DNA of 64,000 nucleotides from Planctomycetota bacterium (GCA_029259605.1 JAJDEV010000142.1:1-64000), one strand, 5' to 3'. Counted from the first letter of the stretch, positions 43,009 to 52,155 are shown. Notes: generated by a model not told the origin, from the letters alone. Translations and numbers: made by a program.

Positions 43009-44874
43009 TCAGACCTGGTCGAGCGTCTTGCCCTCGAGCGCGCGCTTCGCGACCGAGTCCATCAGCGCGGCGGCGAGCGGCAGCGTCGCTCGCTCGAGCT
43101 CGTCGCGTGCGGCTTGCACGGCGGCGACGTCCGATGTCGTGGCCGACTTCTCAGCTGCGGCCACGGCCTCCTCGATGTCGAGCACCGTGTCCCGATCGAG
43201 TCCGATCGCCGACGCGAGGTGGGATGAAACGGCGCGCGACATCGTCCCGATCTCGATGCGCAGGTTCGCGAGACGGCTCGCGTCGAAGTCTTCCTGGGCG
43301 TGGTCGTACGAGTCGAGCAGCATCTGTTCGACCTCGGGATCCGTCAGACCGTGCATCGGCGCGAGGTCGATCGACGCCTCGGTGCCCGTCGATTCTTCCT
43401 TGGCCGTCACGTTGAGAACGCCGTCCGCATCGAGCGAGAAGCGCACCGCGACGCGCGCCATCCCCGCGGGCAGCGGCGGGATTCCGCTGAGCTTCATCGT
43501 GCCGAGGCTGCGGCAGTCGCGCGCGAGCTCGCGCTCGCCTTGCACGATGTTGAAGTCGATGCCGGTTTGGTTGTCGGCGTAGGTCGTGTAGCCCTCGGTG
43601 ACCTGCGTCGGGATGGGCGAGTTGCGATCGATGACCTTCGAGACGGCGCCGCCCATCGTTTCGATGCCGAGCGATAGCGGCGTGACGTCGAGCAGCAGCA
43701 TGTCGCGCGTCCCGCCCGAGAGCACGTGCCCCTGGACCGCGGCGCCGAGTGCGACGACCTCGTCCGGATCGAGCGCGGTGTGCGGCTCGCGACCGAAGAA
43801 CTCTTGGACCTGCGAGCGGACCGCGGGCACACGCGTCGATCCGCCGACGAGCACGACCTCGTCGATGTCGGACGGCTGCAACTTCGCGTCCGCCATCGCG
43901 CGCCTGCACGCGTCGAGCGTGCGTTGGATCAGGGGCGCGATGCGCTCCTCGAGCTCAGCGCGTCGGATCGTACGGCGCCACGCGATACCGTGCTCGGGTG
44001 CGACGACGTGCAGCTCGGACTCGGGTCGCGAGCTGAGCTCGATCTTGCACTTCTCGGCCGAGAGGCGGATCCCTTGACGGAACGCGGGATCCGCGAGGGT
44101 CGCCTCGTCCGCCTTTCCCGCGAGCTCCGACAGCGCCAACTCGACGAGCGTCTGGTCGATGTCGTCGCCGCCGAGGTGCGTGTCTCCCGAAGTCGAGAGG
44201 ACGCGGAAGACGCCCTCTTCGATCGAGAGGATCGAGACGTCGAACGTGCCGCCGCCGAGGTCGTACACCGCGACCGTGCCGTCGTTCTTCTGATCGAGTC
44301 CGTAGGCGAGGCTCGCCGCCGTCGGTTCGTTGACGATGCGCGCGACTTCGAGTCCCGCCAGGCGCGCCGCGTCGCGCGTCGCCTGACGCTGCGCGTCGTC
44401 GAAGTAGGCGGGCACGGTGATGACGGCGCGCAGCGGAGCGAGCTCGCCCAGCGCCGCACCCGCGACCTGCCACACGTGATGCAGGATGCGCGCGGACAGC
44501 TCCTGCGGAGAGTACTTCTTGCCGCGAATCTCGAGCTGCAGCAGGCCGCTGTCGGTCTCCGAACCCTCGAACGGGATTCCGTCGAGATCGGTCCGGACGT
44601 CCTCGAGCCCACGACCCATCAGACGCTTCACGCTGAAGAGGCTCGACTCCGGCGACTCGGTCGCGAGCGCGCGCGCGTTGCGCCCGACGACGATGCCGCC
44701 GTCCTCCGGGAAGTGGAGCACGGAGGGAATGCGACCGTCGTTCTGACCCGGCGGCCGCAGCACCGTCGGGCGTCCGTCTTGCCAGATGGCGGCGACGGAG
44801 TTCGTGGTCCCGAGGTCGATGCCGAGGATCGCGTTGTTCGGATTGTTGAGGACGTCGAGTTCGAGGAACGGCAT
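43009..44874 (-). CDS. hscA: Fe-S assembly chaperone HscA (Hsp70 family)
   Basis: A 621-residue Hsp70. The nucleotide-binding domain starts [19 protein letters not shown], with [18 protein letters not shown] and [14 protein letters not shown]. The substrate domain follows [17 protein letters not shown]. The assignment to HscA rather than DnaK rests on the operon (hscB, iscA, iscU and iscS just upstream), the length (621, no long acidic tail) and the presence of the LPPVK motif in the IscU encoded here. HscA uses ATP to help IscU release its cluster. The ATG at 44872-44874 is six bases after hscB. Last gene of the isc operon. Confidence 0.92.
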   Translation of the reverse strand: MPFLELDVLNNPNNAILGIDLGTTNSVAAIWQDGRPTVLRPPGQNDGRIPSVLHFPEDGGIVVGRNARALATESPESSLFSVKRLMGRGLEDVRTDLDGIPFEGSETDSGLLQLEIRGKKYSPQELSARILHHVWQVAGAALGELAPLRAVITVPAYFDDAQRQATRDAARLAGLEVARIVNEPTAASLAYGLDQKNDGTVAVYDLGGGTFDVSILSIEEGVFRVLSTSGDTHLGGDDIDQTLVELALSELAGKADEATLADPAFRQGIRLSAEKCKIELSSRPESELHVVAPEHGIAWRRTIRRAELEERIAPLIQRTLDACRRAMADAKLQPSDIDEVVLVGGSTRVPAVRSQVQEFFGREPHTALDPDEVVALGAAVQGHVLSGGTRDMLLLDVTPLSLGIETMGGAVSKVIDRNSPIPTQVTEGYTTYADNQTGIDFNIVQGERELARDCRSLGTMKLSGIPPLPAGMARVAVRFSLDADGVLNVTAKEESTGTEASIDLAPMHGLTDPEVEQMLLDSYDHAQEDFDASRLANLRIEIGTMSRAVSSHLASAIGLDRDTVLDIEEAVAAAEKSATTSDVAAVQAARDELERATLPLAAALMDSVAKRALEGKTLDQV

Positions 44875-44879
44875 GGGGA

Positions 44880-45536
44880 TCAGCGCTCGGAGGAGGCGTC
44901 GGCGAGGCGGAGCTCCGCGATCTCGCCCAGGGTGCGATCGATGTAGCGGACGGCGTTGAGGCGGCGCCGCACTTCGCGCAGGACCGGTGCGTGCGCTTCG
45001 GGCAGGGGAACGAGTCGGTCGGAGATCTCGGACATCACGCGCGCTCGCTGCTCTTCCAGCGAGGTCGCGAGCGGGTCGAGTTCCGCGCGCGCGGGGGAGT
45101 CGGCCGGGGCGTCGCGCGCGTCTTCCACCGTCTCGTTCCACTCCATGACCTCGGCCAGGAATTCGGACGGCATCTGTCGCTCGTCACTCTCGCTCGGACC
45201 CGCGAGACTCTTCACGATCCAGTCGGCGCGGCGGAAGTCGTCGGAGAGGATCTCGAATGCGGCGTTCAGCTCGGCGGTGTTGCGCTCGGCGAGTGCGCGC
45301 GTCCCGGTGTCGGCGTGGATGTGGAAGTCCGGATGGAGCTGGCGGGAGAGCGTGAGGAGCCGCTTGCGCAGCGCCATCGCATCGATCGGATAGGAAGGCT
45401 CGACGCCGAGAGCGTCGAAGGGGGAGGGGTTCGCGGTCGCTGGCAGGATGGCCTTGCACGACTCGCAGAAGAGCGGCGTCGAGACCTTGGCCCAGCATTT
45501 CGGGCACTCTTCACCCGGCGCGTGCTGATGCTCCAC
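44880..45536 (-). CDS. hscB: Fe-S co-chaperone HscB with N-terminal zinc-finger
   Basis: A 218-residue J-protein. The J domain (about 37-110) has [14 protein letters not shown] with HPD at 68-70. The C-terminal HscB oligomerisation domain (about 120-210) ends [17 protein letters not shown]. It delivers IscU to HscA and stimulates its ATPase. In front of the J domain are two cysteine pairs, CPKC (11, 14) and CESC (24, 27), making a probable zinc-binding finger. E. coli HscB lacks this but eukaryotic HSC20 has it. The GTG start at 45534-45536 is the one that retains all four cysteines. It lies 17 bases after iscA. Confidence 0.88.
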   Translation of the reverse strand: MEHQHAPGEECPKCWAKVSTPLFCESCKAILPATANPSPFDALGVEPSYPIDAMALRKRLLTLSRQLHPDFHIHADTGTRALAERNTAELNAAFEILSDDFRRADWIVKSLAGPSESDERQMPSEFLAEVMEWNETVEDARDAPADSPARAELDPLATSLEEQRARVMSEISDRLVPLPEAHAPVLREVRRRLNAVRYIDRTLGEIAELRLADASSER

Positions 45537-45553
45537 GTCGTGGGATGCAGAGC

Positions 45554-45880
45554 TCAGACGCTGAACGACTCGCCGCAACCGCACGTCTTCGACGCGTTCG
45601 GGTTGCCGAACTTGAAGCCGCGGCCCATCAGGCTCTCCTCGAAGTCGACCTCGGTTCCGTTGAGGTAGAGGAAGCTCTTCGGGTCGCACACGACCCGCAC
45701 GCCTTCCGACTCGAAGGTCTGGTCCGTGTCGTGCGTCGTGTCGTCGAAGCCCAAGCTGTAGCTGAAGCCCGAGCAGCCGCCGCCCTTGACGCCGACGCGG
45801 AGCACCGTTTCGGCGGGCAGCTTCTGCTCCTCGACGATGCGGCGGACTTCCTTGATTGCGCGTTCTGTTATGCCGATCAC
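45554..45880 (-). CDS. iscA: A-type Fe-S carrier IscA
   Basis: A 108-residue HesB/IscA protein with the three invariant cysteines: C36 in GGGCSGFSY and C100/C102 in TCGCGESF. It carries or donates iron-sulfur clusters. The start is GTG at 45878-45880 with a full GGAGGT ribosome site five bases upstream, one of the clearest in the window. That site overlaps the iscU stop codon (TAGGAGGT). ErpA is a close alternative, but the operon favours IscA. Confidence 0.92.
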   Translation of the reverse strand: MIGITERAIKEVRRIVEEQKLPAETVLRVGVKGGGCSGFSYSLGFDDTTHDTDQTFESEGVRVVCDPKSFLYLNGTEVDFEESLMGRGFKFGNPNASKTCGCGESFSV

Positions 45881-45889
45881 TTGGACCTC

Positions 45890-46273
45890 CTAGGCGCTCG
45901 CTTTCTTGTTCTTGAAGTCGCTGATCGCGGCCTTGATGGCGTCCTCCGCGAGGACGCTGCAGTGGATCTTGACCGGCGGGAGCGAGAGCTCTTCGACGAT
46001 CTCCGTGTTTTTGATCTTCTCGGCTTCGTCGAGCGTCTTGCCCTTGATCCATTCGGTCGCGAGCGAGGAGCTCGCGATCGCCGAGCCGCAGCCGAACGTC
46101 TTGAACTTCGCGTCGACGATGCGGTCGCCTTCGACCTGGATCTGAAGCTTCATCACGTCGCCGCACTCGGGTGCGCCGACGACTCCGGTGCCGACGTCTT
46201 TCGAGCCCTTGTCGAGCGAACCCACGTTGCGCGGGTTGCTGTAGTGGTCGAGAACTTTGTCGCTGTATGCCAT
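45890..46273 (-). CDS. iscU: Fe-S cluster scaffold IscU
   Basis: A 127-residue scaffold protein. Ligands are C37 and D39 (GAPECGDV), C62 (TFGCGSAIASSS) and H104/C105 (VKIHCSVLAEDAI). The HscA recognition motif LPPVK is present at 98-102, which ties it to the HscA/HscB pair encoded downstream. Sulfur comes from IscS, encoded just upstream. Length and ligands are all canonical. Confidence 0.95.
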   Translation of the reverse strand: MAYSDKVLDHYSNPRNVGSLDKGSKDVGTGVVGAPECGDVMKLQIQVEGDRIVDAKFKTFGCGSAIASSSLATEWIKGKTLDEAEKIKNTEIVEELSLPPVKIHCSVLAEDAIKAAISDFKNKKASA

Positions 46274-46298
46274 GGCTATCGTGTCGTTGGGAGTGGTC

Positions 46299-47516
46299 CT
46301 AGTGTTCGGCCTGCCAGTTCACCGATGCGAGATCGATGCCCTCTTGGGCCATTTCGTAGAGCGGCGACATCGCGCGCAGGCGTCGAACCGCTTCGATCAC
46401 CTTGTCCGCGGCGTAGTCGACCTCTTCCTTGGTCGTGAAGCGTCCGATCCCGAAGCGGATCGAGCTGTGCGCGAGGTCGTCGCCCACCTGCATCGAGCGC
46501 AGAACGTGGCTCGGCTCGAGACTCGCCGACGTGCACGCCGAGCCCGAGGACACGGCGATGTCGCTGATGCCCATGAGGAGCGACTCGCCCTCGACGTAGG
46601 GGAACGAGAGGTTCGAGTTGCCGGGCAGACGGTGTTCCTTGTTGCCGTTCAGATGCACGAAGTCGAGCTCGGACGTGATGCGCGCCTCGAGGTGATCGCG
46701 CAGCGAACCGAGGCGTTGCATCGACTCGTCGAGTTCGTCGCGACAGATCGCGCACGCCTTCCCGAGTCCGACGATGCCGGGGACGTTCAGCGTGCCCGAG
46801 CGCATTCCGCGCTCGTGACCGCCGCCGTCGATCTGCGCGACGAGGCGGACGCGCGGCTTCCGACGCCGCACGTACAGGCAGCCGACGCCCTTGGGACCGT
46901 AGATCTTGTGCGCCGAGAGGCACATCAGATCGACGTTGTCCGCTTCGACATCGACCGGCACCTTGCCGCAGGCCTGCGTGCCGTCCGTGAAGAAGAGCAC
47001 GCCCTTCTCGTGGCACAGCGCACCGATCTCGCGGATCGGGTTGAGTGTCCCGACCTCGTTGTTCGCCCACATGACGGTGACGAGCACCGTGTCTTCGCGC
47101 ATCGCTTCGGCGACCGCTTCGACCGAGATGCGTCCGGTGGAATCGGGGACGAGGTAGGTCACGGGGTGGCCGAGCTTCTCGAGGTGCTTGCACGTGTCGA
47201 GCACCGCCTTGTGTTCGGCTTGGCTCGTGATGATGTGCTTGCCCTTCGAGGCATACATCTCCGCCACGCCCTTGATCGCGAGGTTGATGCCCTCGGTCGA
47301 CCCGGACGTGAAGACGATCTCCTTGGGCGAAGCCCCGATCAGGCTCGCGATGTCTTCGCGCGCCTGCTGCACCGCTCCCTCCGCGCTCCAGCCGAAGGAG
47401 TGGTTGCGGCTCGCGGCGTTGCCGAACGCGTTGGTGAAGAACGGCATCATGGCCTCGAGCACGCGCGGGTCGACGGGCGTCGTGGCTTGGTAGTCGAGAT
47501 AGATCGGCAGGTTCAT
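46299..47516 (-). CDS. iscS: Cysteine desulfurase IscS
   Basis: A 405-residue PLP enzyme taking sulfur from L-cysteine. It starts [23 protein letters not shown] lysine K204 lies in [11 protein letters not shown], and the persulfide cysteine C328 in [17 protein letters not shown], on the long flexible loop of group I enzymes. Numbering matches E. coli IscS almost exactly. It lies seven bases after iscR and supplies IscU. NifS is a less likely name given the context. Confidence 0.95.
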   Translation of the reverse strand: MNLPIYLDYQATTPVDPRVLEAMMPFFTNAFGNAASRNHSFGWSAEGAVQQAREDIASLIGASPKEIVFTSGSTEGINLAIKGVAEMYASKGKHIITSQAEHKAVLDTCKHLEKLGHPVTYLVPDSTGRISVEAVAEAMREDTVLVTVMWANNEVGTLNPIREIGALCHEKGVLFFTDGTQACGKVPVDVEADNVDLMCLSAHKIYGPKGVGCLYVRRRKPRVRLVAQIDGGGHERGMRSGTLNVPGIVGLGKACAICRDELDESMQRLGSLRDHLEARITSELDFVHLNGNKEHRLPGNSNLSFPYVEGESLLMGISDIAVSSGSACTSASLEPSHVLRSMQVGDDLAHSSIRFGIGRFTTKEEVDYAADKVIEAVRRLRAMSPLYEMAQEGIDLASVNWQAEH

Positions 47517-47523
47517 CGTCGGG

Positions 47524-48000
47524 TCACGCGGTCGAGCGGACGTCGGTGGAGTCGCCGTCGGCGACTTCGGTGAGTGGATGCGGGCGATGCGGCTGTGCGA
47601 GGTCGGCGAGGGAGATGCGCTCGAAGAGGGCCCAGATCCCTTCGCGCAGCCGATGGATGGGGCTTCGAATCGGACACACGGACTCGACCTCGCAGCGGCC
47701 GCCGGCATAGGCGCCGAGCGATTCGCAACTCGTGAGCGACGGGTGTCCTTCGAGCGCGGAGACGACGTCTCCGACGTTGATCGTTTCGGCGTCGCGCGAC
47801 AGGGCGTAGCCGCCGTGCGCGCCGCGATGCGACGTCACGAAGTTGGACCGCGCGAGCTCCTTCAGCACCTCCGCCAGAAGGCGCTTCGGGACCGGGTAGC
47901 GCTCGACGATCTCGCGCACGGACGTCACCCGCCCCTCGCGCGCGGCGAGGTGCGTCAGGGCGATCAGCCCGTACTCGGTTCGTTTCGTGAGTTGGAGCAT
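47524..48000 (-). CDS. iscR: Rrf2-family Fe-S regulator, IscR-like
   Basis: A 158-residue winged-helix protein. [19 protein letters not shown] and [23 protein letters not shown] are the DNA-binding part. The cluster-binding loop has C92, C103 and C109 (C-x10-C-x5-C); the first gap is longer than in E. coli IscR (x5, x5). It heads the isc operon and probably represses it when loaded with a [2Fe-2S] cluster. The ATG at 47998-48000 is chosen because LTKRTEYGL is the family N-terminus. The frame continues upstream without homology. Upstream DNA holds a dyad and a hairpin. Confidence 0.9.
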   Translation of the reverse strand: MLQLTKRTEYGLIALTHLAAREGRVTSVREIVERYPVPKRLLAEVLKELARSNFVTSHRGAHGGYALSRDAETINVGDVVSALEGHPSLTSCESLGAYAGGRCEVESVCPIRSPIHRLREGIWALFERISLADLAQPHRPHPLTEVADGDSTDVRSTA

Positions 48001-48012
48001 CGAAAGCGCACC

Positions 48013-48030
48013 AATCCAGTGCGGATTATC
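48013..48030 (-). promoter_or_regulatory. Putative isc promoter -10 with overlapping dyad (candidate operator)
   Basis: On the minus strand, GATAAT (plus 48025-48030) resembles a -10 box about 25 bases upstream of the iscR start. A perfect 5-bp dyad, AATCC-N5-GGATT (48013-48027), overlaps it. A dyad on the promoter of its own regulator is where an Rrf2 repressor would bind. No good -35 is visible. The operator role is inference. Confidence 0.35.
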
Positions 48031-48036
48031 GGCCAG

Positions 48037-48071
48037 AAAAGGGCCGTCCACCCACATCGGGACGGCCTTTT
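48037..48071. terminator. Bidirectional intrinsic-terminator-like hairpin upstream of iscR
   Basis: AAAAGGGCCGTCC (48037-48049) pairs with GGACGGCCTTTT (48060-48071), with one bulged G and a ten-base loop. The stem has A-runs on one side and T-runs on the other in both directions, as in bidirectional terminators. It would stop minus-strand read-through from the thioesterase gene into the isc operon. Confidence 0.5.
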
Positions 48072-48221
48072 CGCCAATCGGTCCACCAGCATAGGGGTCC
48101 GGGAGCGGCGCGCCAAGGGCCGGGAACGGATTCTCTCGGGCCGGGGGCACGCGCGCGGGCTGGCCCCGACGGAAGCCACCGGACCTCAAGCCCACCGGTC
48201 GCGGCGACCGATGCAACCCCC

Positions 48222-48473
48222 ATGGGAATGCGTGAACCGGTCTGTTTCACCTGTGGGGAGCCCGTCGTGGCCGATGCCTTCCAGAATCGTCTGGAGGACG
48301 GTACGCCGTGCCCCGCCTGTCGGGCCCGGCTGCTCGACGAGGCGCCGTCGCTCCTGCCGCGCGACGCGCCGGCACCCGTGCGTGTGACGCGCGAGCACGA
48401 GGCATCGGGCGACTACACCGGACCGCGCCCGTTGGGCTTCACGCCCGACGACGACGGCCCGATCGGGGCCTGA
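48222..48473 (+). CDS. Small zinc-ribbon protein of unknown function
   Basis: An 83-residue protein with two CxxC pairs, CFTCG (8-11) and CPAC (30-33), spaced like a treble-clef or zinc-ribbon finger. A disordered acidic/Pro-rich tail follows (TGPRPLGFTPDDDGPIGA). It is divergent from iscR and convergent with the thioesterase gene, one base before that gene's stop. The ATG at 48222 gives both CxxC pairs; a second ATG at 48228 is possible. Binding partner and role unknown. Confidence 0.6.
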   Translation: MGMREPVCFTCGEPVVADAFQNRLEDGTPCPACRARLLDEAPSLLPRDAPAPVRVTREHEASGDYTGPRPLGFTPDDDGPIGA

Positions 48474-48474
48474 G

Positions 48475-48888
48475 TCAGTCGATCGCGGCCGCGATCGCGT
48501 CGCGAATCCCCTGGGGGAGCGGCGCCGGCCGCATCGTCTCGAGCTCGAGGCTCACGGTCTCGACCGACCCGGTGAGCAGGAGCTCCTCGGTCCCCGCCCG
48601 AACGATCTCGTACCCGTAGCGAATCGAAGCGCCCCGCAGCTGGGTGATGCGCGTGCGGCACAGGATCTCGTCCCCGTAGCGCGCGCTACCGCGGTAGCGC
48701 ACGTCGAGCTTGCGCACGCCCATGGCAAACCCGCTCCGCTCGACCTCTTCGTACTCGACGCCCAGGCTGCGCATGAGCTCGGTGCGACCCTCTTCGAGGT
48801 AGATGAGATAGGAGGCGTGATGGACCACGCCCATCTGGTCCGTCTCGGAGTATCGGACGCGGATTCGGAGTTCGTGCGGGCTGGACAT
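48475..48888 (-). CDS. Acyl-CoA thioesterase, YbgC/4-hydroxybenzoyl-CoA type
   Basis: A 137-residue hot-dog-fold protein. RIRVRYSETDQMGVVHHASYLIYLEEGRTELMRSLG is the diagnostic block, with the catalytic Asp in YSETDQMG. FAMGVRKLDVRYRGSARYGDEI follows. It hydrolyses acyl-CoA thioesters; YbgC members associate with the Tol-Pal system, but no tol genes are here. The ATG at 48886-48888 is the family start. Confidence 0.87.
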   Translation of the reverse strand: MSSPHELRIRVRYSETDQMGVVHHASYLIYLEEGRTELMRSLGVEYEEVERSGFAMGVRKLDVRYRGSARYGDEILCRTRITQLRGASIRYGYEIVRAGTEELLLTGSVETVSLELETMRPAPLPQGIRDAIAAAID

Positions 48889-48973
48889 CGCGCGCACAGG
48901 ATAACGATCTTCGCCTTCCGATCGCGCGCGGCTTTGGCCGGGCCCGCGGATCGCGGGTACCATCTCGCCCCGG

Positions 48974-49804
48974 ATGGCCGACCTACGCCCCAGCGAACGC
49001 CGCGGAGATCCGACCGTGGCGCTGCTCCTCACCTGGTTCGTCCCCGGTGCGGGGCACATGTACCTGGGACGCGTGGTGCCGGGCATCATCGCGCTCGTCC
49101 TGGTGGAGGGGCTGTACGCCCTCGGCTGGTTCCTGTCCGAGGGGCGCATCTTCGAGTTCCTCGATCCCGAGCTCCGCGGCCCCGTCGCGACCGTGCTCAC
49201 GCCCGAGATCGGGAACCTCGGCGCGCTGATCGCGCAGCTGCGGATCGTCGGATACGGGTTCGACGTCCCGACGCCCTTCGCCACGCACACCGCGCTCGGC
49301 GGAATCCTCACGGGACTCTCCGGGATCGCGAACCTGTTCGTCATGGCGGACGCGCACCTCGACGCGCGCACGCCGCGCATGCGCGTCCCGAACGCGGTGC
49401 ATCCGGTGCGACTGATCGCGTTGACCTGGCTCGTTCCGGGGCTCGGGCACATCGCGCAGGGGCGCAAGCTGCGCGGCGCGATCGTCTTCGCGTTGCTCGT
49501 CGGCTTCTTCCTCGCCGGAACCTGGATGGCCGAGGGGACGAACCTCTCGCGCGAGCGCCACTTCTATTATTGGTCGGGACAGTTCCTCGTCGGGCTGCCC
49601 GCGATTCTCTCCGAGCTCGTCTCGGGCCGCCCGCCGGTGGACGGCGAGCTCCGGCTCGGCGACGTCGGTCTGCTCTACGCGTGCATGCCAGGCCTCCTGA
49701 ACATCCTCGCCATGCTCGACGTCTATGGTGTCGCCGAGCGGCGCTGGTTCGGCGAGGACGACGCGCCCTCCGCCGACGCGTCGACCGAAGGGGGATTGGC
49801 GTGA
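48974..49804 (+). CDS. DUF6677-like polytopic membrane protein
   Basis: A 276-residue membrane protein. A motif appears twice: LLTWFVPGAGHMYLGR near residue 18 and LTWLVPGLGHIAQGRKLRGA near residue 150. Each is followed by a hydrophobic helix pair, as in TM2-like domains, so the protein looks like an internal duplication. I associate this architecture with a planctomycete family (DUF6677); function unknown. A small two-helix protein is translationally coupled at its end (GTGA). Confidence 0.7.
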   Translation: MADLRPSERRGDPTVALLLTWFVPGAGHMYLGRVVPGIIALVLVEGLYALGWFLSEGRIFEFLDPELRGPVATVLTPEIGNLGALIAQLRIVGYGFDVPTPFATHTALGGILTGLSGIANLFVMADAHLDARTPRMRVPNAVHPVRLIALTWLVPGLGHIAQGRKLRGAIVFALLVGFFLAGTWMAEGTNLSRERHFYYWSGQFLVGLPAILSELVSGRPPVDGELRLGDVGLLYACMPGLLNILAMLDVYGVAERRWFGEDDAPSADASTEGGLA

Positions 49805-49989
49805 TCCTGCACGTGTTCTTCTTCCTCGCGCTGTGCGTTCCGATCGTCGTGATCGGCGCGTTCTACGCCGAACCGGACGACAGCATCGCGTTCCGCGGAC
49901 TGCCGCGGCGCTACGCGGTCTTCGTCGGTGCGTGCGGCATCGTCGCGGCGGTCATGCTCGCGCTGGAACACGGATTCGCGTCGGTCTGA
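49801..49989 (+). CDS. Small two-helix membrane protein
   Basis: A 62-residue protein with two transmembrane helices (ILHVFFFLALCVPIVVIGAFY and YAVFVGACGIVAAVMLALEHGF) and a short loop with FRGLPRRYA between them. The GTG start at 49801 overlaps the TGA of the DUF6677-like gene, a strong sign of a real coupled gene. No known family recognised. It probably forms a complex with its neighbour. Confidence 0.6.
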   Translation: MILHVFFFLALCVPIVVIGAFYAEPDDSIAFRGLPRRYAVFVGACGIVAAVMLALEHGFASV

Positions 49990-50004
49990 TCCGCGCCCCG
50001 GCGT

Positions 50005-50883
50005 TCAGCGGGTCGCCGCCAGTCGGAACCGACCCCCTGGCGCGCGCACGACGCGGCCCTCGATCTCGTGCCCGATGAGCGCCGCGAGCAGCTCGCCCGG
50101 CGGGCGTGACAGGCGGTTGCAGAGCTCGTCGACGTTCAGCGTCTCCCCCTCGAGCGCGGCCAGGAGCGCGTCGGTGCGCGCCGGACCGCCGGTGTCCGGC
50201 GCGGGCGCGGACAGGATCCCTTCGAGCGCGAGCTCGGCGAGGACGTCCTCGGGCGACTCGACGAGCGCCGCGCCCTCGCGCACCAGCCGGTGACAGCCGT
50301 GCGCCATCGGATGGTCGACGCGGCCCGGCACCGCCATCACCGACTTGCCGAGGTCGGCGCCCCAGCGCGCGGTGATCAACGAGCCCGACGCCTGCGCCGC
50401 TTCGATGACCACGACGCCGAGCGAGAGCGCCGCGATCAGCCGGTTGCGCAGCGGGAAGTGATGCCGCCGCGGTGCGACGCCGGGCGAGAACTCGGAGACG
50501 AGCAGCGCCTCCCTCCGCATGCGGTCGGTGAAGCGCCCCGTGGGCCAGGGACGGTCCGCACCCGAGCCGAGTACCGCGATCGTCCGACCGCCCGCGTCCA
50601 ATGCCGCCTCGTGCGCGACGCGGTCGATGCCGCGTGCGAGCCCGCTGACGACGCACATTCCCGCACTCGCGAGCCGCGCCGCGAAGCGTTCCGCCTGCGC
50701 TTCCCCGTAGGGCGTCGGCGCACGCGTCCCGACGATCGCGATGCGCGGCTGACAGGCGAGCACCTCTGTGTGTCCGGCGAGCCACAGGGACGGGGGGGCG
50801 GCATCGAGGAGGTCGAGCGCGTCCAGATCGGCGGGCCAGTGGGCGTCGCCGCGGGTCAGTCGGGTGAGCGGTTGCGGGTCCAT
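50005..50883 (-). CDS. dprA: DNA-processing protein DprA
   Basis: A 292-residue protein. The Rossmann-like domain has IAIVGTRAPTPYGEAQAERFA, VVSGLARGIDRVAHEAALDAGGRTIAVLGSGADRPWP, and SEFSPGVAPRRHHFPLRNRLIAALSLGVVVIEA. GSLITARWGADLGKSVMAVPG and HGCHRLVREGA follow. The C-terminal winged helix (about 235-285) is present. DprA loads RecA on incoming single-stranded DNA during transformation. The ATG at 50881-50883 is preferred. It lies 31 bases after the DUF309 gene. Confidence 0.92.
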   Translation of the reverse strand: MDPQPLTRLTRGDAHWPADLDALDLLDAAPPSLWLAGHTEVLACQPRIAIVGTRAPTPYGEAQAERFAARLASAGMCVVSGLARGIDRVAHEAALDAGGRTIAVLGSGADRPWPTGRFTDRMRREALLVSEFSPGVAPRRHHFPLRNRLIAALSLGVVVIEAAQASGSLITARWGADLGKSVMAVPGRVDHPMAHGCHRLVREGAALVESPEDVLAELALEGILSAPAPDTGGPARTDALLAALEGETLNVDELCNRLSRPPGELLAALIGHEIEGRVVRAPGGRFRLAATR

Positions 50884-50914
50884 GACCCGCTCGACCGAAG
50901 CGAGCGCGGCGCGG

Positions 50915-51298
50915 TTACCCGCGTTCTTCGAATCGGTGCAGGAGCGGGCGTGCGTCCGGGTCGAACGGCACGTCGGTCGCCGCGCCGCGGGCGAGGACCG
51001 GGCGGCAAACGCGTTGCATCTCACCGAGGAAGCGCTCGACGTCGAGCCCGCGGTGATGGGGCAGGAACGCGGCGAGGAAGCGGCGATGTCCGGAGTACAG
51101 CTTCGCGGCGCCCTCGAGGTTGCCCGATTGAAAGTGGTGCAGGGCGATCGCGGCTTGGATCAGTCCCTTGAAGAAGTCCGCGTCGCCCCCTTCGCTCGCC
51201 TCCCACAGTTCGTCGAACAGCTCGTGCGAGGCGAGATAGCGTCCCGCGTTGAACAGGTCGATCGCCGCGCGCAGCGCGGGCGGCTCAATCGCGGTCAC
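50915..51298 (-). CDS. DUF309 domain protein
   Basis: About 127 residues, all helical. LRAAIDLFNAGRYLASHELFDELWEASEGGDADFFKGLIQAAIALHHFQSGN is the DUF309 signature (Glu/His helix pairs). Function unknown; members are soluble. The GTG at 51296-51298 is used because it overlaps the upstream HEAT gene by only 14 bases. An ATG at 51338-51340 would give 141 residues but a 56-base overlap. Confidence 0.75.
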   Translation of the reverse strand: MTAIEPPALRAAIDLFNAGRYLASHELFDELWEASEGGDADFFKGLIQAAIALHHFQSGNLEGAAKLYSGHRRFLAAFLPHHRGLDVERFLGEMQRVCRPVLARGAATDVPFDPDARPLLHRFEERG

Positions 51299-52079
51299 GC
51301 GTGCGGCGCCTACGCTCGGGATCGTTGCCGCGCTCCTCACGCTTCTCGACGCGACCGTAGCCTTCCTCGTTGCCCCAGAAGTTCGCCCACTGGAGCGCCT
51401 GCGGGCGCGGAAGGAGCGCGGGTTCCGGCGCGACTTCGAACGTCTTCTTGTGGTCCTGCCACCAGCGCTGCCACTGGGCGGAACTCGGTCCGCGGTCGGT
51501 GCCGGTCAGGACCATCAGGCTCAGTCGAAAGTCGCCCATGTAGCGGTCGATCGTGTGCTGGCCCGTGACCTTCATCAGGTCGAGCAGCGCCTCGAGCGAT
51601 TCGCGCGTGCGGATCTTCCCGAACCCGAGGACGCGCGCGCGGATCGCGGCGTAGTTCTTCGTTTCGAAGGCGTCCTTGGAGAGCACGCGCACCGAGCTCG
51701 GGTCCGCGTGCTGTCCGATCGCCTTGATCAGCGAGGCGGTCAGGGCCTCGTCCTTCTTGATCGCGCGGTCGGACGCGAGCGCGCGGTGCAGGAGCGCGAG
51801 CGCGTCTTCGTGATCGAGGAAGCGCAGCGCCTGAATGGTCGCCGCCTTCACCTCGTTTTCGTCGTCCTTGAAGCCGCGCGCGACGAGCTTGATCACCTCG
51901 GGCGCGTTGACGCGGCTCGCGGCCTGGAGCGCGCGCGTCTTCTCGTCCTTGTCGCCCTTGGTGAGCGCGGTCGTCAGCTCCGTGACCGTGCGCGCGACGA
52001 GCTCGGGCGACGGCGGCGTCTCCTGGGCGGGCGAGATGCGGAGGAAAGCGGCGAGTGCGACGAGGAGGAGCGTTCCCAT
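51285..52079 (-). CDS. Exported HEAT-like repeat protein
   Basis: A 264-residue protein with a short signal peptide (MGTLLLVALAAFLRISPAQ). Helical repeats follow: TRALQAASRVNAPEVIKLVARGFKDDENEVKAATIQALRFLDHEDALALLHRAL and later KIRTRESLEALLDLMKV. WQRWWQDHKKTF near residue 215 recurs in planctomycete HEAT proteins, as far as I recall. It is probably a periplasmic scaffold. The ATG at 52077-52079 gives the signal peptide. The charged tail (KREERGNDPERRRRTRDRD) is unusual for an exported protein. Confidence 0.72.
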   Translation of the reverse strand: MGTLLLVALAAFLRISPAQETPPSPELVARTVTELTTALTKGDKDEKTRALQAASRVNAPEVIKLVARGFKDDENEVKAATIQALRFLDHEDALALLHRALASDRAIKKDEALTASLIKAIGQHADPSSVRVLSKDAFETKNYAAIRARVLGFGKIRTRESLEALLDLMKVTGQHTIDRYMGDFRLSLMVLTGTDRGPSSAQWQRWWQDHKKTFEVAPEPALLPRPQALQWANFWGNEEGYGRVEKREERGNDPERRRRTRDRD

Positions 52080-52123
52080 GCGGTGCTCTCGATTCTGACC
52101 CCGCGACGCGCAGCGCGCAAACG

Positions 52124-52155
52124 AAAGCGGCCCCCGGGGATCCGGGGGCCGCTTT
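52124..52155 (-). terminator. Intrinsic terminator of clpC
   Basis: A perfect 14-bp stem (AAAGCGGCCCCCGG at 52124-52137 and its complement at 52142-52155) with a four-base loop, 25 bases beyond the clpC stop. In the minus direction the stem ends in CTTTCGTTTG, a modest T-tract. It is the best terminator in the window and may also work in the + direction. Confidence 0.7.
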
